DNA of 64,000 bases from an uncultured Lachnospiraceae bacterium (GCA_910584725.1 CAJUBE010000025.1:1-64000); one strand, 5' to 3'; counted from the first letter of the stretch, positions 8,247 to 17,772 are shown. Numbers and translations: made by a program. Notes: generated by a model from the letters alone, not told the origin.

Positions 8247-9788
8247 CTACTTCACATATTTCCCCGCCCGGTACAATGAAAAATTGAAGTCCCGGATACC
8301 CATATCTTTTGTATTTTTTTCCGTCCTACAATAATAGTTTTTCATCCAGTAAAGATCATAATAGGTATCGACGTTATAATTTCCGTTTTCGTCAACAGAC
8401 GTCTTTTCCAGCATATCTTCCACACTGATCAGATAAGGATTGACTGACGGATCCAGAATCGCAGGTGCGGCATCCGCTGAGAGCCCTCCCAGATAATCAT
8501 AGTCTGCACCGTTCGCCAGATTATAGCGGGTAATCAGATAATCCGGTTTGGAAAAAGACAGAAAAGTATAGCATATCCCTACAACCGCCAATCCATATAG
8601 AAATAACGGAAACCGCCTATAGAAAATGAACACGGTAACGCCTGCCATCAGTAGAAAGATGACGGCGAGAGCCCACAGAACAAACAGCCGCAAAAAGGTA
8701 AGAGCATAACTGTCAATGTACATAATCATCCGCAGGGCGCTGGAAAAAATCATAATAAAGGTACAGCCGCAGATTACCGCCAGTATTGCCCGCAGAGGTT
8801 TGCTTTCCCGGAACAGGTAAAGGCAGATCAGCACGAGTAGCAGATTGATGACGCAGACAGCGAGAAGCTGGAAAAATCCTTCTCTGGCGTATCTCGCGTA
8901 AGTGTAATTTTCCGGCAGTTTCATGTTGCCGATAAACAGGTAAAGGATCTGTACCATGCTGAAAACCAGATAAAGAATGCTGAGCAGGGAAGTAAAGACA
9001 ATGGCGATGACAGGATCAAACCCAGCCTTTTCCTCTGTTTTTTCTTTGATATCCTTTCTGCAGAGCGCCGCCAGCAGGGCATAGGAGGAGAAAAAAACCA
9101 CTGTTATCACGACAAGAATCTTGATGACTTCCAATATGTTCAAAGTTTTTATCAGGCGGAACAGCATGTTTTCAAAAACGGCGTCCGCACCGACTAACAG
9201 CAAAGTCATACAGAACAACAGGGGAATAGCAATGAAAATTCCTATGAGCGCGGGGAGAAAATAACTCTTTTTCCCGGGTTTTTCCTTTTTTTCTGCATCA
9301 AAATAAGAAACCATGTCGCTAAAAGGGCTGATCAGACAGCAGAAGAAGGAACCAATTGTCTGAAAAACAGCGGTAAAGTAACGTGGAAAATTCCATGCTT
9401 TGTCATTGTATATTGTATGCAGCATAAGGATCAGAGAAAGAAGCAGAATGCCGCATTTGTTCATAAAAAGAATAGGCAGGGAAGCGGTCAGACAGTTAGA
9501 AATGCCTAACAATTTGATTCCCGCGATGTAAAATACGCTGTCTTTTTTGAAGGGAACCCCTAACTTTTTCATAGAGAAGAAGAAACAGCAAAGGGTTCCG
9601 ATGACGAAAAAAGGGTAGGTGATCCCCGACGTATTTTTGTAGAGGCAGAAGGCGTAAAACGCTGAGTAGATCAGACAGCCGATACCAAAGGACGGGAACT
9701 GCCGTCTCATGCTGCGGGTGTATTCGGTTTCCGAATCTTCCGTGATTCTTTCTGCGGGTTGTAAGTAAGTGGTAGCTGTAGGTTCCAT
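8247..9788 (-). CDS. DUF4173/DUF4153-type polytopic membrane protein
   Basis: A 513-aa membrane protein with about 11-12 hydrophobic segments, fitting the DUF4173 family found next to XRE and DUF2975 genes in Clostridia. Distinctive pieces are the central cytoplasmic KKEKPGKKSYFLPALIGI segment, RYAREGFFQLLAVCVINL and, near the C-terminus, a soluble tail with repeated tyrosines (DTYYDLYWMKNYYCR). Function unknown; no enzyme motif seen. ATG 9788 is chosen for its GGAGG site 5 bases upstream; an upstream in-frame ATG at 9890 has none. Third gene of a minus-strand set after DUF2975 and the XRE regulator. Confidence 0.82.
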   Translation of the reverse strand: MEPTATTYLQPAERITEDSETEYTRSMRRQFPSFGIGCLIYSAFYAFCLYKNTSGITYPFFVIGTLCCFFFSMKKLGVPFKKDSVFYIAGIKLLGISNCLTASLPILFMNKCGILLLSLILMLHTIYNDKAWNFPRYFTAVFQTIGSFFCCLISPFSDMVSYFDAEKKEKPGKKSYFLPALIGIFIAIPLLFCMTLLLVGADAVFENMLFRLIKTLNILEVIKILVVITVVFFSSYALLAALCRKDIKEKTEEKAGFDPVIAIVFTSLLSILYLVFSMVQILYLFIGNMKLPENYTYARYAREGFFQLLAVCVINLLLVLICLYLFRESKPLRAILAVICGCTFIMIFSSALRMIMYIDSYALTFLRLFVLWALAVIFLLMAGVTVFIFYRRFPLFLYGLAVVGICYTFLSFSKPDYLITRYNLANGADYDYLGGLSADAAPAILDPSVNPYLISVEDMLEKTSVDENGNYNVDTYYDLYWMKNYYCRTEKNTKDMGIRDFNFSLYRAGKYVK

Positions 9789-9917
9789 TATGTCCTCCAT
9801 TTCCTGCGCGGCTGCGCAAAGTAGATTGTTGTTATATCTAAAAATCCGGCTTTTTAAATTGTATTCATGTAAGTGATTTTGCTGATACAAAGCTCTGAAC
9901 GGTGATATAATAGAGTT

Positions 9918-10169
9918 CTATGTTCCCTTCATATCGGAGCTGTCTTCCTCTGCGGAAGTTTCCTCGTCCTCCACATACTGTAGCAGATCGCCGGGCTGGC
10001 AGTTTAACGCCTTGCAGATTTCGTTTAAGGTGGAGAGGCGAATCGCTTTTGCTTTATTATTTTTTAAGATGGACAGATTCGCAAGGGTGATGTCGATTTC
10101 ACCGGCAAGTTCGGTCAGCCCTTTTTTGCGCATTGCCATCATAACGTCCAGATTTATGATAATCGCCAT
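9918..10169 (-). CDS. XRE-family small helix-turn-helix regulator (YozG-like)
   Basis: An 83-aa DNA-binding protein of the Cro/CI type: MAIIINLDVMMAMRKKGLTE leads into a helix-turn-helix (ELAGEIDITLANLSILKNNK, AIRLSTLNEICKALNCQPGD) and ends in an acidic tail. This form is typical of the short regulators encoded directly after DUF2975 genes. ATG 10169 is preceded by a GAGAG-type site and matches family starts; the upstream in-frame ATG at 10220 would add 17 atypical residues. Likely represses or senses together with DUF2975; target not visible. Confidence 0.88.
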   Translation of the reverse strand: MAIIINLDVMMAMRKKGLTELAGEIDITLANLSILKNNKAKAIRLSTLNEICKALNCQPGDLLQYVEDEETSAEEDSSDMKGT

Positions 10170-10292
10170 GATATTCTCTCTTTCCTTATTTGATAAGTTT
10201 GAAAGCCTGTGCCGCCGCACTTTTTGTATGGCTTTCTTAAACGCTTTTTTGTTAGCATCGTAAAATAGATGTCTGCTTATTTGTTTATGTCG

Positions 10293-10739
10293 CTAGATTG
10301 TCAGATCATTTTCTTCCTTGTAGGTGATGGCCTTATCAAAAACACCCGCCAGTACTTTGCTGAACAGCCCCGCGATCACAAAGACCAGGATTATAATAAA
10401 TACAGCCGGCGTGAGGTAGAGAAAAAGACGGCAGGCTGTGATTACTGCGATAAAAAAGCTGTAAATACTCATTTTCTCAAGGCTCACCACGTTTTCCCGG
10501 ATAAAGCAGTCGTCAGCCAGCACGGAACGGAACATTTTTCGAAGCTGCTGCAAGATCAATACCGCAAATATGCCGGAGAGAAAGAACAGCAGGCAGAGAG
10601 AATAATAATTTTCTGCAAAGTAGTTGTTGAATCTGCCGTAAAACTTAATGCTCAAGGGAAGTGTGGCAATTACGACAATTCCTGCGTAAAACATGGCGTC
10701 CAATAAAAATTTAGTAAAAAGAGTGAGTCTGTCTTTCAT
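10293..10739 (-). CDS. DUF2975 membrane protein
   Basis: A 148-aa protein with four predicted membrane helices and a central cytoplasmic loop (RKMFRSVLADDCFIRENVVS), the hallmark of DUF2975. Such genes are nearly always paired with a small XRE regulator, as here (stop 10293, next gene starts 124 bases on). Function unknown; a membrane sensor controlling the partner regulator is an inference. ATG 10739 has an AAAGGG site; the in-frame ATG at 10820 lacks one. Confidence 0.83.
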   Translation of the reverse strand: MKDRLTLFTKFLLDAMFYAGIVVIATLPLSIKFYGRFNNYFAENYYSLCLLFFLSGIFAVLILQQLRKMFRSVLADDCFIRENVVSLEKMSIYSFFIAVITACRLFLYLTPAVFIIILVFVIAGLFSKVLAGVFDKAITYKEENDLTI

Positions 10740-11031
10740 TGCATTCTGCCCTTTCCATATCGCGGAGCCCAAGATTTGTGGTTCCAGCAATACGATTTTA
10801 CAAATTTTTCTTATAACCATAAAATAGCACGGTAAAAAGCGATTGTCAATAAAAATTTATCGAATTTCAATAAAATATTATTTTCTATCAATAACTTGGG
10901 TGGAAAAGAAGGGGAGGGGATAAGAGATATGGAAAAGGGCATAGGATATTATGCAAAAATAATGGAAAGCGATAATCGAGCAGGGAAGAGATTCTCCCTA
11001 CTCGATTTCTACAGAAAAGTGCGACAATTTT
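10740..11031. other. 292-bp intergenic region
   Basis: Between the DUF2975 gene and the end of the FlxA-like gene. It contains an AT-rich stretch (10820-10890) suitable for the DUF2975 promoter and an imperfect hairpin at about 10978-11005 (CGAG-c-AGGGA / TCCCT-a-CTCG), possibly the terminator of the FlxA-like gene, though no T-run follows directly. Confidence 0.4.
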
Positions 11032-11811
11032 TTAAAGTCTTACGTCTACAGGATGATAGGCGTAGGATTCCTGATTTTCTAAAACGTTGGCATCAGGGGT
11101 ATCGGAAACATTTTCAGTCGGCTTTTTGCCGTTTTCTGTCTCACCGGATGTGTTCTCCTCTTCCTTTTCCGATTTTTCGGTCCGATTGTCGGCCTTGTCA
11201 CTCTTAGCCGCATTCTGCATGGTTTCACCTGCCTGCGCTAAGGATGCAAACTGGGATGCTGTGGCTTTCTGTGCCGCCTCTTTTACATCGGCAAGTTCTG
11301 CTTCCTTTGATTCCACATTGCCGCCTCTGCTGCTGTCCAGCTTAATTTCCGCCTCCAGCACATTTGCCCGGCCCTCCATTTTTTTGGCGGTGCTTCCCTG
11401 TGCGTTCGCCTGCTTGATGGAAACGTCGGCGGAAACCATAGCGGTCATGCTGTCTGCAGATATGCCGACGTTTTGCGCGCCGTTTGCACTTTCCTGTTTT
11501 TTGGTTCCCATCAGCTCATCAAAAGAAGACTCCTCTTTTTTCTTCTCCCGTTCCTCCCGCCTTGCCTCAATCTGATGCTGACGGAGCTGAATCTGTAATT
11601 CGCTGATCTGTTTCTGGATTTCCTGCCGCTTTTTCATTTTCGTGTCGGTCGGCATTTCCTGATTGGAGGAAACTTCTTTCAGGTCATTTTGCAGCTTTTC
11701 GATCTGCTGCTGTAAACTTTTGCTTTCCGCATCCATCTGCCCGTTTTTGCCTGCTGTCATTCCTGCTGTGTTCTGGGACGCGCCTGCGCCGCCTACTCCG
11801 TTTATGTTCAT
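11032..11811 (-). CDS. FlxA-like coiled-coil protein
   Basis: A 259-aa hydrophilic protein. Residues 1-30 are Gly/Asn/Ala rich (MNINGVGGAGASQNTAGMTA), residues 30-105 form a predicted coiled coil (SLQQQIEKLQNDLKEVSSNQ ... ISELQIQLRQHQIEARREER) matching the FlxA-like family, and the rest is low-complexity, Ala/Glu/Lys rich. No signal peptide. FlxA-like proteins are sometimes flagellum-associated in expression but the molecular role is unknown. ATG 11811 has AAAGGAGAG 8 bases upstream. No flagellar genes are in the window. Confidence 0.8.
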   Translation of the reverse strand: MNINGVGGAGASQNTAGMTAGKNGQMDAESKSLQQQIEKLQNDLKEVSSNQEMPTDTKMKKRQEIQKQISELQIQLRQHQIEARREEREKKKEESSFDELMGTKKQESANGAQNVGISADSMTAMVSADVSIKQANAQGSTAKKMEGRANVLEAEIKLDSSRGGNVESKEAELADVKEAAQKATASQFASLAQAGETMQNAAKSDKADNRTEKSEKEEENTSGETENGKKPTENVSDTPDANVLENQESYAYHPVDVRL

Positions 11812-11979
11812 AAACTCTCCTTTCCCGCACCTGTTTCGCTGTTTGTTTTTTGTCAGGTGCGCAGACATAAACTGTATCTGTCAATTTTTTCTTTGTTGTC
11901 TATTTCGTTGGTGCAGCTATATTTGTAAAGAGAGGATGTTGTGAAATATCTTTTTTTGGTTGTAAAGACATGAATTTCA

Positions 11980-13395
11980 TTAGTCCGCAATTTGCAGCAT
12001 GACCCGCAGTACACAGCGTTCTTCCTGTTCGTAACGTTCTTTTCCGATTTCCATATCGCCCAGATATTTGTTTGCCACCTGGCGGATGGAACTTAAGCCA
12101 AAGCCGTGCTCGTCTCCCGTTTTTGTAGTAAGGGGAAGTCCATTCCATTCGTCTGCTTCCAGATCGCCCGTAAAACTGTTGGCAATTTCCATGACATACA
12201 TATTTTTCATATGATAAGAGTAAAGGGAAATATACGGCGCAGGCAGGTTTTCCCGCTCTATGGCTTCAATGGCGTTGGAGAGACCATTATTTAAAACAAT
12301 ACTAATATCAAAGGCATTGATTCCGCTGTCTGCAGGGTAGTGGAAATCACAGGTAAAGTCAATTCCCTTTTCTTCTATTTCCTTTTTGCGTTCGGAGAGG
12401 ATTACATCGGTTACAGGATTGCCGCTGCGTGCACCAATAGAAGTCCTCTGCATTTCACAGGTAAGGGAGTCTGCATATTTTTCTGCTTCCTCATATTCGC
12501 CTCGTGTGTAAAGTTGTTTTAAGGTCATCAGATGATTGCCCATATCATGGCGTAGGGTGCGCATATCTTTGTAGAGACGTTCCGCCTCTGTAATGTGGGA
12601 TTCCAAGTCCTGCATCTGTCTGGAGAATATTTCCCGCTGCCTGTCTTCCTCCTGTTCGGTTTTCCATTGGCGAAACAGCCAGATGATAGCGAGGTTTGTC
12701 GCATAACAGATGAGCGCGTAAATCACAATCAGCATTTCGTAACCGATTTTTACGGATAATGATGCTTGTCCGAGTGTATTTGTGTATGAATCATAATAAA
12801 AAAGGATCATCGCGTAAGCGCATATGCCGGATAAAGAGGGAATGACCAGAATCAAGAGTTCCCGTATTTTCATGCGCTCCTGCTTTTTGCCATAAACTTT
12901 CAGCAAAAACCTGACACTGACGTACATCAGAAGAAACCCTGTCAGTGCATCCCGCACGCAATCCATGATAGAAAGCCGGAGCCAGAAGACATCGTCCTTA
13001 CCGGCAAAAAACTGAACATAAAACAACGACGGGATAAGAGTTATTTGACCTACAATGCGCCATACCTGCCATCGTAGGCTGAAAAAAGAGATGGAGAAAA
13101 AAAGCTTCTGGCTGATACATACGGGGTCGAGCAGACACATGACAACAAATGCCCCCAAAATACCGATGCCGTAGGCGAGCATGACATTAATATAATATGG
13201 CATATATTGCAGAAATAGCATGATACAGACGTAAGCAGCAGTGACCATCCATATCCGCGATTTTTGCAGGCGGCAGGAGGATTGATCCGAGAGAAACGGT
13301 TTGAACAAAAAAGCATAACAATAGGCGGTCAACAGCGTCGTGGCGAGTGAGTAAATACGGAATGAAATTTCATAATATTGATTCAGCTCGTTCAT
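11980..13395 (-). CDS. GHKL sensor histidine kinase (AgrC/LytS-like)
   Basis: Membrane histidine kinase of 471 aa. About seven hydrophobic segments occupy residues 10-230; a coiled coil (EDRQREIFSRQMQDLESHIT) leads to the phosphoacceptor region TLRHDMGNHLMTLKQL near residue 290, and the ATPase domain shows VLNNGLSNAIEAIERE (N box) and GFGLSSIRQVANKY (G box). Its start overlaps the end of the LytTR regulator gene by four bases (ATGA), so the two are translated as a pair. The input signal is unknown; no AgrB/AgrD pair lies next to it. Confidence 0.9.
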   Translation of the reverse strand: MNELNQYYEISFRIYSLATTLLTAYCYAFLFKPFLSDQSSCRLQKSRIWMVTAAYVCIMLFLQYMPYYINVMLAYGIGILGAFVVMCLLDPVCISQKLFFSISFFSLRWQVWRIVGQITLIPSLFYVQFFAGKDDVFWLRLSIMDCVRDALTGFLLMYVSVRFLLKVYGKKQERMKIRELLILVIPSLSGICAYAMILFYYDSYTNTLGQASLSVKIGYEMLIVIYALICYATNLAIIWLFRQWKTEQEEDRQREIFSRQMQDLESHITEAERLYKDMRTLRHDMGNHLMTLKQLYTRGEYEEAEKYADSLTCEMQRTSIGARSGNPVTDVILSERKKEIEEKGIDFTCDFHYPADSGINAFDISIVLNNGLSNAIEAIERENLPAPYISLYSYHMKNMYVMEIANSFTGDLEADEWNGLPLTTKTGDEHGFGLSSIRQVANKYLGDMEIGKERYEQEERCVLRVMLQIAD

Positions 13396-14222
13396 CTGTC
13401 CGCTCCTTTGCTGTTTGTACGGCTGATATACTGCATATACTGCCGCACGAACCCGGCAAACTGTTTTTTGGAGACGGGGACGGCGTCCGTTTCCAGCCAG
13501 ACCGTGTCGGCACTGTATTTTTCCACATATTTCAGATTCACCAGATAAGCGCGGTGCGTGCGGTAAAAATCCGCCCCGGTCTGTTGGGAGAGCTCCGTCA
13601 GCTTTCCGTAATATTCGATATCGCCGTTTAGGGTGTGCAGCAGAACCTTGCGGTTGAAAACTTCTGCGTAAATAATATCCGAGAGCAGAACCTTTGTGGA
13701 AAGACCGCCCCTCTTGACGAGGATTGCGCGGGGAATGGTCAGTTTATCTTTGCTGCCTGCGTTTGATACAGGGTCCGTCAAATGGTGTTGGGATGCTATA
13801 TTTTTGGTGGGATTTTGCGGATCGGATTTTTCCGTCTGTCTTGCATATTGCCGCAGGGCATTGTCCAGCACCTCGTACAGCTTTTTGTCATCAAAGGGTT
13901 TTACCAGATAATGAAAAGCGTTTACGTCAAACGCTTCGTAGACATATTCCGACAACGCTGTCACAAATATGAGAATGATGTCCCTGTTTTTATGGCGCAG
14001 CTCTCTTGCGGTCTGCATGCCGTCTTTTCCCGGCATCTGGATGTCCAGAAAGAGAATGTCGGGGAGTTTTACCGCGGGCAGGGCAAGCAGCTTGTCTCCG
14101 GAATCAAAGCTGTAAGTCTGACATGGAGTCCCTGAGTATTTACAATATGTTTCAATTTTTTGCCAAAGTATTCTGCGCAGAGCTTCCTCGTCGTCGCATA
14201 TTGCTATTTTTGCCGGTTTCAT
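13392..14222 (-). CDS. LytTR-family response regulator
   Basis: A 276-aa two-component regulator. The receiver domain (residues 1-125) has ICDDEEA at the N-terminus and the phospho-acceptor in ILFLDIQMPGKDG; the conserved Lys is in YLVKPF. A linker of about 45 residues leads to a LytTR DNA-binding domain (residues 175-265: IIYAEVFNRKVLLHTLNG ... FYRTHRAYLVNLKYVEKY). First gene of the operon with the kinase. Targets are not identifiable from this window. Confidence 0.93.
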   Translation of the reverse strand: MKPAKIAICDDEEALRRILWQKIETYCKYSGTPCQTYSFDSGDKLLALPAVKLPDILFLDIQMPGKDGMQTARELRHKNRDIILIFVTALSEYVYEAFDVNAFHYLVKPFDDKKLYEVLDNALRQYARQTEKSDPQNPTKNIASQHHLTDPVSNAGSKDKLTIPRAILVKRGGLSTKVLLSDIIYAEVFNRKVLLHTLNGDIEYYGKLTELSQQTGADFYRTHRAYLVNLKYVEKYSADTVWLETDAVPVSKKQFAGFVRQYMQYISRTNSKGADR

Positions 14223-14596
14223 CTAGTTCTCCTTTTACATAAACACTGTACTAAGCCTTGTCGGTTAAGATAAGTATACAGGATAATCTGTAAAATGCCC
14301 TTTATTTTCAGAAAAAATGTTGTGAATGACCTATTTTTTGGTGTGGATGAAAAAGGACAGATTAAGCGTAGCCAATTACAGACCGCCCTTTCTGTTTGGC
14401 AAGCGGGAATTTTAAGGTTGTGCGTTGAAATTGTCGGTATATTTTTGTACATATCAGAAAATATATGTTACACTGGAGCTATAGACCGAAAAAATAAAAG
14501 GTATTCAATGAAGACATTGATTTTGTAGATTCGAATATGCGGGGCATTTACGCGGGAAGGTCATGGACTGCATGAAGACGAGGAGTGGCTGGCAGC
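14223..14596. other. 374-bp divergent intergenic region
   Basis: No gene seen. It separates the minus-strand LytTR regulator from the plus-strand gene at 14597. A weak plus-strand promoter candidate is TTGTAC (14445-14450) with TACACT (14469-14474). A single ACAGATTAAG at about 14356 resembles a LytTR half-site but has no clear partner. Confidence 0.35.
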
Positions 14597-14992
14597 ATGG
14601 ATGACGGAAAAGTAATCTTAAAGAAGATAATTATTGCGGATGAGGAAGAGCCGGATAAGGCGGCACAGGAAAAAACACCGTCAGTAATTTCGGAAAAGGT
14701 GATTATTGCAGATACGGAGATGCAGGAAGACGCGCCTGTGCCGGTTTTGTCGGACGATATCAAAATGCTGGTAACGAGTATGATTCATAAGGACGGAAAG
14801 GCGTTTGCAAGAGTTTCCTTTCTGCGGGACAATGATTGGGCGGAAGGGATCGTGCCCGGCGGACGGATTGAGAAGGCGCAAGGTTTCAGTGAGGAGGAGA
14901 TTGAAAAGCTGGAAGCCTATCTTGCGGGAGAGCAGGAGATGATTCTGCAGGAGGCGAAGGGGGTGAATCCCATACGAAACCTGTTTACTTAA
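14597..14992 (+). CDS. Hypothetical acidic protein
   Basis: I do not recognise this 131-aa protein. The N-terminal 55 residues contain an internal duplication (KKIIIADEEEP and EKVIIADTEMQ) in an acidic, proline-containing context; residues 60-125 form a compact region (MLVTSMIHKDGKAFARVSFL ... VPGGRIEKAQGFSEEEIEKL) that looks globular. No membrane segment. ATG 14597 is favoured over GTG 14585 because AGGAG lies 11 bases upstream. It is followed after 67 bases by the MgtC-like gene, which has its own ribosome site; cotranscription is possible. Confidence 0.6.
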   Translation: MDDGKVILKKIIIADEEEPDKAAQEKTPSVISEKVIIADTEMQEDAPVPVLSDDIKMLVTSMIHKDGKAFARVSFLRDNDWAEGIVPGGRIEKAQGFSEEEIEKLEAYLAGEQEMILQEAKGVNPIRNLFT

Positions 14993-15059
14993 TTGTTTCG
15001 CTCACATCCGTTCGCAAAAATCAGACAAATACCATCTGGCTGAACGAAAGGAGGTACAT

Positions 15060-15737
15060 ATGATACTCGGAGATTTTTCGGAGTGGACGGCACAGAATCT
15101 TATGATACGAATTATAGCGTCCATGATCCTTGGCGGCATCATCGGTCTGGACCGCGGCATGAAGCACCGTGGCGCGGGCACGAAGACGATGACGGTGGTT
15201 TGTCTGGGCGCGACGCTTGTGATGCTGACGGAGCAGTATATCCAGATTCATTTTCCGGGGCTGGCCAATATGAACCGTCTGGCGGCACAGGTGATCAGCG
15301 GTGTAGGTTTTCTTGGCGTTGGCACGATTATTATATCGAACCACCGTGTCAGGGGATTGACCACGGCGGCAACTCTCTGGGCAAGCGCCACCATCGGACT
15401 GGCTGTGGGAATCGGTTTTGTGGAAGGCGGTGTGCTGATCACCCTTGTCATGTTGTTTTGTCTGCATGTGCTCCCCTTTGTGGAGCGTTTTGCCACCAGA
15501 AATTCCCGCTACTGTAATGTCATTATTGATCTGGAGGAAAGCCGGTACCTGCATGTGATCATTCAGGATTTGAAAGCGGCGGATATCGCTGTGGATTCCA
15601 TGGAAATCAGCACCTCTAAAATCGGGGACAGCGTGTCGGCTTATCTGATTTTACATACAAAGAGAACCATAGAAAATACCGAAATTTATGAGATTATCAC
15701 GAAGTCGGATAAGGTGGAGTCGGTGGATTTTCTGTGA
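15060..15737 (+). CDS. MgtC/SapB family membrane protein
   Basis: A 225-aa protein. Residues 1-145 give four to five membrane helices with the MgtC signature: LGGIIGLDRGMKHRGAGTKT and VISGVGFLGVGTIIISNHRV, then RGLTTAATLWASATIGLAVG. Residues 150-225 are a soluble ACT-like C-terminal domain (YLHVIIQDLKAADIAVDSME). Family members are linked to magnesium homeostasis or to modulating membrane ATPases; transport itself is doubtful. AAAGGAGGTACAT precedes ATG 15060. No Mg2+ riboswitch was recognised in the short leader. Confidence 0.92.
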   Translation: MILGDFSEWTAQNLMIRIIASMILGGIIGLDRGMKHRGAGTKTMTVVCLGATLVMLTEQYIQIHFPGLANMNRLAAQVISGVGFLGVGTIIISNHRVRGLTTAATLWASATIGLAVGIGFVEGGVLITLVMLFCLHVLPFVERFATRNSRYCNVIIDLEESRYLHVIIQDLKAADIAVDSMEISTSKIGDSVSAYLILHTKRTIENTEIYEIITKSDKVESVDFL

Positions 15738-15786
15738 ATATTTTTTGTGTGCAATAAGCTGGGTATAGATATGTATGCACGATAAT

Positions 15787-16539
15787 TTATTGTAATATTA
15801 ATCCCACCGGACAGTGATCAGACCCCATCACCTCATTGTAAATCATGGCATCCTGCAATCTGTTTTCCAGAGATGCAGACGTGAGGAAGTAGTCGATGCG
15901 CCACCCCGCGTTTTTTGCCCGCGCGCTGAAACGGTAGGACCACCACGAATAAACGCCCTCCAGATCGGGATAAAAATAGCGGAAGGTGTCAATGAATCCG
16001 GCATCCACAAGAGCCGTGAATTTTCCCCGTTCCTCATCCGTAAATCCGGCATTTTTACGGTTGGATTTGGGATTCTTTAAGTCGATTTCCCTGTGCGCCA
16101 CATTCAAGTCGCCGCAGAAGATGACAGGTTTGGTCTCTTCCAATTTTTTCAGATAGGCGAGAAAATCATCCTCCCATTTCATACGGTAATCCAAACGCGC
16201 CAGTTCATTCTGTGAGTTGGGCGTATAGACTGTAGCAAAATAAAAGTCGGGATATTCCAGCGTGATCACACGCCCCTCGTGGTCGTGCTCCTCCACACCG
16301 ATGCCGTAGGTGGCCCGCAATGCCTCTTCTTTTGAAAAGATGGCGGTTCCGGAATAGCCTTTCTTTTCCGCATAATTCCAATATTGATGGTAGCCTGGCA
16401 GTTCGAGATCAATCTGTCCCGGCTGCAGCTTGGTTTCTTGTAAGCAGAAAATATCCGCGTCCGCTTCCTTAAAAAAATCCAAAAAGCCTTTGCCTACACA
16501 TGCCCTAAGTCCGTTTACATTCCATGAGATACATTTCAT
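15787..16539 (-). CDS. xth: Exodeoxyribonuclease III
   Basis: AP endonuclease/3'-5' exonuclease of base excision repair, 250 aa, the usual length. Visible motifs: MKCISWNVNGLRA at the N-terminus, FCLQETKL (metal-binding Glu), TVYTPNSQ, FCGDLNVAHREIDL (Asp-x-Asn), the helix-inserting loop GVYSWWSYRFSARAKNAGWR and C-terminal GSDHCPVGL (catalytic Asp-His). ATG 16539 is used since the family begins MKxISWNVNG; an in-frame ATG lies 30 bases upstream at 16569. Monocistronic on the minus strand. Confidence 0.96.
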   Translation of the reverse strand: MKCISWNVNGLRACVGKGFLDFFKEADADIFCLQETKLQPGQIDLELPGYHQYWNYAEKKGYSGTAIFSKEEALRATYGIGVEEHDHEGRVITLEYPDFYFATVYTPNSQNELARLDYRMKWEDDFLAYLKKLEETKPVIFCGDLNVAHREIDLKNPKSNRKNAGFTDEERGKFTALVDAGFIDTFRYFYPDLEGVYSWWSYRFSARAKNAGWRIDYFLTSASLENRLQDAMIYNEVMGSDHCPVGLILQ

Positions 16540-16713
16540 TGTCTGTCTGATTCCTTTCTTTTGCATCATATCGGATAAAATTATTTTAGTTTAATTTTCC
16601 ATTCTCTACACCAGTTGATGTCGGTCTCTGCTTAATAAACTGTCCGTATTACTGCAATTATGAAACAAAATTGTTTGCGCTTTTTTATAGGGGTTTTGGG
16701 GCGGCGTAGATGG

Positions 16714-17772
16714 TTAATTCTTGTAAAATCGAAGAATCTCTTTCCCTACAATCTCATCCGATAAAGCGCGCATACCGTCCAGCCGCTCCTCATAATTTTC
16801 CGCAGTCAGCCGTTCTTCCCCTTTTGCCAGCTTATCATAAACCCAATAATTGATATCCTTAGAAAAATGGATCATGTCCATGTATAGGTCTAAATTCGTA
16901 ATAATTTCTTTTGCATCCTGATAATAATATATTTCCACGTTGTCGTAGGCAAGCAGCGCTTTCACGGTCTGTTTTTCATTGTAAATGACAGAATCCAACT
17001 CCCCTGTCCGATAGGCGTTATCCCACCAGAGCATGGAGTAGGGAGAGAAAAAGAATTTGAATGTCGTATCCGGGTGCGTCTCTACCATTTCTGTCAAAAG
17101 AGCAATATTTTTTTCAAGAGCATCCGCGGTTGCCGTTTCCGGCTGCATCTGTGCGACGGAAGGTTTTCTGGCATACATTCCTGTGGCCATATCTGCGCCG
17201 AAATATTTCCACTGTGCCCAGTTGTAGGAGTCTCCCTCGTCGTAGTCCCCGATAAAGGAAAATGCCAGCATATAGGGAATTTTTTCCATCAGCACATCTT
17301 TATTCAGCGTATATTGATAATCATTGAAATGGTTTTTGTCGTAGAGGTACATCGGGCAGCCCGTGGAGACATAAGTGGGTTCGTCGCTGGCGGAGAGGGA
17401 GGAGGGATCTATATTGTAAAAGACATAGTCCAGCTCGTGATTCTCATAAGCGATATCCAGAAGCACTTTTAAATCCGCGGTGGCGCCGTAGGAACGAATC
17501 GCCTTGATGGTCTGACAGTCAAACCCTTGATCGAACCAACCGTTGTTATAGTTTTCACAGACGGAGGAACCCACGATCAGCGCATTGTAATCAAACTTTC
17601 GAAGCGTCCCCACGCACTGGTATTCCTTGTCCGTCAGCACGGCTTTCAAACCGGGCAGTGGTTTGTGATACTGGTAAAAGGGGTCAAAAAGTACAACCGC
17701 ACCGATTATCGCCACGAGGAGAAGAAGCGTTCTTATGAAAAACGATTGGATAAATTTTTTGTCTGAAATCAT
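16714..17772 (-). CDS. Membrane-anchored SGNH-hydrolase-like protein, MBOAT partner
   Basis: A 352-aa protein with one N-terminal membrane anchor (residues 10-29) and a large extracytoplasmic part. ALIVGSSVCENYNNGWFDQ near residue 64 resembles block I of SGNH/DltD/AlgX-type O-acyl-transfer proteins, and DMIHFSKDINYWVYDKL near residue 305 gives the Asp-x-x-His of block V. It lies just downstream of an MBOAT acyltransferase on the same strand, so it probably completes O-acylation of a cell-surface polymer. The catalytic assignment is inferred from motif spacing. The target polymer is unknown. Confidence 0.72.
   Translation of the reverse strand: MISDKKFIQSFFIRTLLLLVAIIGAVVLFDPFYQYHKPLPGLKAVLTDKEYQCVGTLRKFDYNALIVGSSVCENYNNGWFDQGFDCQTIKAIRSYGATADLKVLLDIAYENHELDYVFYNIDPSSLSASDEPTYVSTGCPMYLYDKNHFNDYQYTLNKDVLMEKIPYMLAFSFIGDYDEGDSYNWAQWKYFGADMATGMYARKPSVAQMQPETATADALEKNIALLTEMVETHPDTTFKFFFSPYSMLWWDNAYRTGELDSVIYNEKQTVKALLAYDNVEIYYYQDAKEIITNLDLYMDMIHFSKDINYWVYDKLAKGEERLTAENYEERLDGMRALSDEIVGKEILRFYKN

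Noticed and set aside
10896..11207. Plus-strand frame of 103 codons
   Set aside because: Antisense to the 3' part of the FlxA-like gene; the repetitive codons of that gene generate open frames on the other strand.
11087..11575. Long plus-strand frame opposite the FlxA-like gene
   Set aside because: Ser/Ala-rich mirror of the Ala/Glu/Lys-rich coiled-coil gene; the minus-strand gene has the ribosome site and a plausible fold.
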